DNA from: Chondrosia reniformis
Taxonomy: Eukaryota > Porifera > Demospongiae > Chondrillida > Chondrillidae
Length of the DNA stretch: 64,000 nucleotides
Direction of reading: 5' to 3'
NCBI GenBank assembly: GCA_947172415.1
Contig: OX359189.1
Span: 22,501-86,500 of the forward strand
Shown: in pieces, positions 59,001 to 64,000 of the stretch
Numbering within the stretch: the first letter of the stretch is position 1
How the letters are laid out: every line of letters begins with the position of its first letter
Made by a program: the position numbers and the translations under genes
Notes under the pieces: model-generated
What the model saw: only the letters and a program-made list of their open reading frames with translations
Told to the model about the DNA's origin: nothing
Database searches by the model: none

Positions 59001-62000
59001 AACTCTGACAGAGGAACTCTAACCTCTCCCAGGAACTGGTTCTTACCAAACCTGTCCCAATCCCACACACTCAACCATAAGGTCTTCTCCTTTAACTCAC
59101 TCTCTGCCATCTCATACTGCAGGAAAGAGAAGGAGGTCAGAGGAGAGAGAGGGAGTGAGGAGGGGAAGTCAGAGGAAGGGAGGTTGGAGGAGAGGGAGGT
59201 CAGAGGGAGTGACATTTAATAAATCAGATTTAGCTACCTTAAGGATCTCAGTGAATGTTGGGTTTAGGGTCTTCTTGATTGGTTTGGTCTTTCTCTTTGT
59301 CTCCTTTCGAAGGTCCGGCAGGAGGTAGGTCTTGACATAGGGATTGGAGCTGTGAGTCTTCCTGTCAGCTGCTGCCAGGTCTCTGGCTTCATTGACATGC
59401 ACTAGGAGCTGTCTGTTCCTGTACTCCACTCCAAACAGCACTTCTCCAGTAATGGAGTAGTCTCCCTTTCCTCCTCCTCCACTGTACGTGCTCTGAGCAC
59501 TACTAAAACTGGACAGACTCTCTGAACGAACCATTTTCTAATTCAAAACAGAGGAAGCATTGCGCAGACACCTCAACATCTTACTCTGACAAACTCACTC
59601 CAAAGCCTTCGTGAGGTTCCCATTCTGATTTTTGTCTCCTTCCCTAGAACAACACACCACCCTGTATAAGTTACTCTTCACTGTTGCCTAGCAACTAACC
59701 TGTCCAGGAGACCCTTCAATAACGATGGTTGGTGAGTGGATTACAGGGTGCTCCTCCCTAATGCTCTTCAAGTCTGACAGTAGCTTGGGAGCTGGTTTGG
59801 GTGATCTATTGGACTGCATGGTGGAACGCAAGGAGTGCCACCTCTCCACCCACACACCAGCAGAACCAATCATTTCACTCCAGTGACTCGCCTCCACCTC
59901 ATTGGAGTCCATCCAGGGGGGTGGGGCACCTCGTACCGGGGGCGGACCTATCCTCAGACCACCAATAAAATTAAAACTTTTATGTTTATGACTTGCGTCC
60001 CAGACTGTCACTTCGAGCACCAAACTGTTGTCCACTTGGTTGGAGGTGAGATAGTCAAACACAAAGTGCGCCTTCCACACTGGATTGCAACTTCGCTCCA
60101 CAATCCTCGACTTTTGAGCTTTGTCTTCACCATCTGGCAGCATAACACTGAGAGAGACAACTGGGACTGTCACACACATTTGCCAGCATGTAGCAGCACT
60201 TTACCATTTAACAAAGGAGTCGCAGTGTCCATGGCTGTTCATGGGAGGGAGACGGGAAGCCTCTCTGACCTCCACCTGCACCGACCAGTAGTCAGTCTTC
60301 GAGGTCATTGGCTCTGCCTTCAAGGATATGAGTACCTCACCTCTGCCACCATCTTGCTCAATAGGACCCTGAAATTGCACAACAATTCAAGCATTTAAAT
60401 TGCAAGCAATTTCTAGAGGGTACCTTGTCAGTTAGCGGCCACCATTTCTCAGTTTTAGTTGACAGGTCAAACTCTGACAGAGGAACTCTAACCTCTCCCA
60501 GGAACTGGTTCTTACCAAACCTGTCCCAATCCCACACACTCAACCATAAGGTCTTCTCCTTCAACTCACTCTCTGCCATCTCATACTGCAGGAAAGAGAA
60601 GGAGGTCAGAGGAGAGAGAGGTCAGAGGGAAGGAGGGAGGGAGAGGGGGAAGGAGAGAGGGAGAGGGGGAAGGAGGGAGGGAGAGGGGGAAGGAGAGAGG
60701 GAGAGGGGGAAGGAGAGAGGGAGAGAGGGAAGGAGAGAGGGAGAGGGGGAAGGAGAGGGGGAAGGAGAGAGGGAGTAAGGGAAGTCATGGGAGAGGGATG
60801 GAGGTTACAGGAGAGGGAAGGAGGGAAGGAAGTCGGAGGAAGGGAGGTCAGAGGAGAGAGAGGGAGGAGGGAAGGAGTGAGGGAGGTTAGAGGAGAGAGA
60901 GGGAGGAGGGAAGGAGTGAGGGAGGTCAGAGGAGAGAGAGGGAGGAGGGAAGGAGTGAGGGAGGGAAGGGTGACTCTGAAAGGAGATGCTTGTGGGACTG
61001 ACTTTGAGTGCTTCATTGAATATTGGATTAAGGTTCTTCTTGACAATGGTCGTCTTCCTCTTTGTATCTTTGTTTATGTCTGGCAGGAGGTAGGTCTTGA
61101 CATAGGGATCTGATGAACCATTCCTGTCAGCTGCTGCCAGATCTCTAGCCTTACCTATGTGCACTAGGAGCTGTCCATTCCTGTACTCCACTCCAAACAG
61201 CACTTCTCCAGTAATGGAGTAGTCTCCCTTTCCTCCTCCTCCACTGTACGTGCTCTGAGCACTACTGGCCAAACTGACCCGCCTCTCTAGATAAGGAACG
61301 GGATCCGGATCCTGCAATTGGAGGAGAGCAGTGAAGTGGGTGTGGCAAGGGCTACCCTTAGTGCACAAGGGCTTGATTACGCAACACTTTACCTCACTCT
61401 CAGCTGGAGAGGTTTGCGAGGGTTCGTCAGCAGAGGAAGAGGGTGGCAGGTTCTGTGAAGATGACCTTTTGACATCCTTGTCTGGGTATGGGGGGTCCTC
61501 AATGGATGTCTTCCGAGTAGACTTTGGTGTGCTACTCTTCAGCTCCTCAGCTCTGCTCTGTGCTCCCTTTGAGGGTGGAAGGGTCTGGACACGTGTCAGT
61601 TTACACGGAGGGAACTGGGAGTTGAATAACTCAAGGTTCTTCAGCGACCTTTTCAGCAGATTGGTTCCAAAGACATCATCCTCATCCTTGGGAGAAGATT
61701 CTTCAAATTTAAAGCAGTCACTTTTCTCAATCCGAAACAGTCTGAGGTAATATAGACGTACACTTTATACATGCTACTTTAATATGTGTAAGGAAGGCCT
61801 AATTGAGGACTACTCAATTTGTTTACATTTAATTGGATAGAGAAATGAGAGCTACTAAGTTAATTAACGTCAATCATTACATGCTAAGGGTCGCTACCAA
61901 CCTCTTTTTCTCGCATAGCGTGCACCTGAAGTCCCTCTTGACCCTCGGAGGGACGCGGCATTGCTTGCACACTATCTGAAAACATTCTGGACAGCGAGCT

Positions 62001-62333
62001 CCGCTGCGGTACCAGGGCAACCCAGTCTCGCACTGAACACACACTCCCAGGGTCGCCGCTCGCTTCCTAACAGCCTCTGCATCGCGTTCAATATCGCGCG
62101 ACATTTCACTACACATAACAGAGGACGACAGTTCAAAGAGACAAGTAGACACGATGGATTAATGATTTCTTAGAGTCGTGTAATGTTACTGACTCTAATC
62201 TCATTTCTTCTTCCTTGATAACGTCCACGCTCCTATCCAAGACACTTTTGATCTTGGCCTGCTCTTCCTCTGACAGGAAGGACAGGTCGACTATTCGACC
62301 TTGCGAGCCAGCTGGCGGACAAATGGCATCCAT
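56005..62333 (-). CDS. SYTL: Synaptotagmin-like protein with RabBD/zinc finger and six C2 domains
   Basis: Rab-effector architecture. N terminus: IVDLSFLSEEEQAKIKSVL (SHD1), then a FYVE-like zinc finger with CVQCETGLPW, CPECFQIVCKQC and CTLCEKKR, as in Slp4/Slp5. After a disordered linker come C2A-1 (about 61250-60400), C2B-1 (60355-59700), C2A-2 (59530-58950), C2B-2 (58885-58320), a disordered exon with an SPQEV repeat, C2A-3 (57360-56716) and C2A-4 (56520-56008). C2A units share YVKTYLLPD and VWDWDRFGKNQFLGEV; C2B units share FIGGLRIG and a WMDS..E...W motif typical of SYTL C2B. Ca-binding Asp pairs are present in C2A-1 and -3 (DRNGSSDPY). Vertebrate SYTLs have two C2 domains. A single gene is inferred from continuous splicing signals and absence of internal starts/stops; splitting into two genes is not excluded. 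Confidence 0.85.
57525..57972 (-). repeat. Coding minisatellite, 24-bp unit, SYTL linker
   Basis: About 19 units, each encoding an octapeptide SPQEVQPR or SPQEVKPS, in frame between EVNEKP and VNEQSPIPDIVVDPS. The two unit types alternate in blocks, suggesting repeated block duplication. Confidence 0.9.
60600..60975. repeat. Purine-rich minisatellites, SYTL intron
   Basis: Two purine tracts: GGGAGAGGGGGAAGGAGAGA units (60640-60775) and GGAGGAGGGAAGGAGTGAGG units (60840-60965). They sit between the two halves of the first C2A domain. Confidence 0.88.
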
Positions 62334-62544
62334 ATTTTCTCTCTTAACGCCTGCTTTAATATGTAGACTCGTGAATACAATTAACAGTTAATAGTAATAG
62401 TTTAGTAATATATTGCGTACTACAATGTTTCAGCTGGATACCTTGTAAGACACGCGGATCGTGTTCTTATTCTACATATAAAACAAGTGACGCACACATT
62501 GGAGAGAGATCAAGCCGTGTAACTGCATAACTTGTGATGATAAG

Positions 62545-63111
62545 TCATTTAGTCAATAAAACATTTACTTTTTTAATTTTTGTAACTTTGATTCCTTTGA
62601 TTAATGCCAAGTTTTTAACATGAGTTCCTCCGCAGGGACAACCTTGTCCAGCGATCTCCACTACCCTCTCACCTACAGCATGTGTTGGCGTGAGGCACAT
62701 TGTAGCCATGGCAACACTCTAGGCACCAGTACAGACATACCATCTCTCCCCACTGTGACTAATACTTGAGATAATGCTTTGTCAGAAATAAGGAGGTTGG
62801 CTTGTTCACTGAGTTGACTCAAAACAAGTTGGCGCTGCTCTGTTGGAATCTCACCAATGTACTCTAACAATGCGAGGAATGTGGTGCTAGGAAAGGCAGC
62901 ACAATTCATGCACTCACAGACTTACCAACATATGGACCATCTGTAAAATGATACCCCTATACAGAGTAGAGAAGATCACATGAACACCAGACCTTCTGGT
63001 TACTAAGGCGTACTTTGGAAGGAACTAGATCTGTCCACCCTATCCTACTGAATGCAGCATCCAGCAAGTGGCCAGCACTATGTAGCCTGAGTTTGGGAGA
63101 GACATCTGTTA

Positions 63112-63142
<31 letters not shown>

Positions 63143-63707
63143 GTGATGTACGCTACCTTGCATGCAACATTCTCAGATCTTTGTCAATTGTTATCAAAAC
63201 TGAACTTCCTACTGCAAAACTGAGAATTGGGAAGGAGTAAAAGCATTCAGTTTAACTTTCTCTTTGCTATTTGCACCTTTCAGATTTGAATTTTCCAATG
63301 TGTTCTATATAAGCAGCATCCCTTGAGGGCTTCCGGACAAACTCCACCTGAGATACAGGGGGAGAAATTGCAAGCACTGTGTGCTACTGTCTGGCTATAT
63401 CATTCACTTCAAACACACTGTTTTGATCCGCTTCTAGTAAAATGTGCCCTCTATCGGAAGGTTGGCCTCCTGGGGAGAGTCAAGTCAAACCACGCCCATG
63501 CACACTGTGAACTCTGGACAGGCCACGCCTACCGGCCAACTTACCTCCCTGGGGGTGCATAACGGTGCGATCTGTGACGATCACACTGCACACATCGTTG
63601 CTAAAATCAGTTTCATAAACTGATGTCACCTTTGCGACACACGTATACAATTCCGTATCCTGTAGATACAGGTGATCCGTTGCCATATTTTCGACTAGAG
63701 CGGCCAT
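62545..63707 (-). CDS. AlaX-type alanyl-tRNA editing protein
   Basis: Trans-editing hydrolase that deacylates mischarged tRNA(Ala). Small exons encode MAALVENMATDHLYLQDTE, then VTDRTVMHPQGG joined across an intron to GQPSDRGHILLEA (the GGGQP-type motif), RLHSAGHLLDAAFSRIG (HxxxH zinc site), GYHFTDGPYVEYIGEIP, and GCPCGGTHVKN (CxxxH zinc site). All four metal ligands of the AlaRS editing fold are present. No catalytic AlaRS domain, so it is free-standing. Sequence style (GYHF.DGPYVEY, PCGGTHV) is closer to AlaX than to vertebrate AARSD1. Start ATG at 63707 lies in AAAAATGGCC. The stop is 211 bp from the SYTL start on the same strand. Confidence 0.83.
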
Positions 63708-63740
63708 TTTTAAATACTTAAAATGGAAGGCGTGAGTTGA
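63708..63740. promoter_or_regulatory. Bidirectional core at AlaX-like / unknown gene
   Basis: 33 bp between main start codons. The plus side contains an upstream ATG (63723, in TTAAAATGGAAGG) whose five-codon ORF stops immediately before the main ATG at 63741. Confidence 0.5.
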
Positions 63741-64000
63741 ATGGGGAACAAACAGAGTCGAGAAGCCGTTTCGCGGAAGCGCGGTCGCGGGGAGCTGGTG
63801 GATGGCGAGAGCGACGCTGTAGTGACAGAGGGAAGTGTGGACGCTGACGAATGTGACGATTCGAAAGCACTTTCTCCAAAGAGGTTTGTGCAAATCATTT
63901 GGCGCCCCGTACCAGCTAAACTGCTTGCTGCAGCCGTTTTTATTCTTCGATTGCAATTATAGACGCACATTACTAGGGCAATGCGCTAGCTAGCAGTGTC
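63741..64000 (+). CDS. Unidentified protein, exon 1 (cut by window end)
   Basis: ATG at 63741 gives MGNKQSREAVSRKRGRGELV, then an acidic segment (EGSVDADECDDSKALSPK) and a plausible donor AGAG/GTTTGT near 63880. Gly2 with a small polar residue at position 6 is a good N-myristoylation consensus, followed by a basic cluster that would favour membrane association. The remaining exons lie outside the window, so I cannot name the protein. Confidence 0.5.

Overview
The window is nuclear DNA from an animal. It carries metazoan genes (LATS, TAK1/MAP3K7, DUOX with DUOXA, Headcase, ZC4H2, a synaptotagmin-like protein), split by many introns that are often only about 55-65 bp long. Intergenic gaps are short and most larger introns hold a private minisatellite. 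Gene density, short introns and strong divergence from vertebrate homologues suggest an early-branching animal, most likely a demosponge. The organism call is inference. Family assignments rest on motifs and remembered family sequences; no search was run.

Layout, left to right. 1-11365, minus strand: PI4KA (3' end cut by the window edge), MORN1, WDR3. Plus strand from 11392: a TMEM35/NACHO-like membrane protein and mitochondrial ribosomal protein S11. Minus: the Hippo kinase LATS, nucleoporin NUP43 and dual oxidase DUOX (to 23219), with its maturation factor DUOXA head-to-head on the plus strand. Then CCT8 (minus) / Headcase (plus), MAP3K7-TAK1 (minus) / WDCP (plus), and an intronless pair facing apart: a two-domain glycosyltransferase (minus) and a DegT/DnrJ/EryC1/StrS sugar aminotransferase (plus). 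Then ZMPSTE24 (minus) / ZC4H2 (plus). From 47.6 to 55.8 kb there are no genes, only a satellite of about 170-bp monomers with a 2,466-bp higher-order repeat. The right end holds a synaptotagmin-like protein with six C2 domains, an AlaX-type tRNA-editing protein, and exon 1 of an unidentified protein with a myristoylation-type N terminus.

Gene relationships. DUOX and DUOXA act together: DUOXA is required to mature and traffic DUOX, and both use one 193-bp intergenic segment. The aminotransferase and glycosyltransferase look like a small amino-sugar pathway gained from a prokaryote or a large DNA virus (inference). The other neighbours are mostly housekeeping or signalling genes with no obvious joint function, but seven of the gene junctions are divergent, four of them with only 20-37 bp between start codons. 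Several starts sit in an AAAATGGCG context resembling YY1/TISU elements.

The most notable points are the intronless sugar gene pair, the DUOX/DUOXA head-to-head pair, the six-C2 protein with near-identical duplicated exons, the satellite with a palindrome-rich module, and a strongly over-represented X-box-like palindrome (GTTNCCATGGNAAC) scattered across the window.
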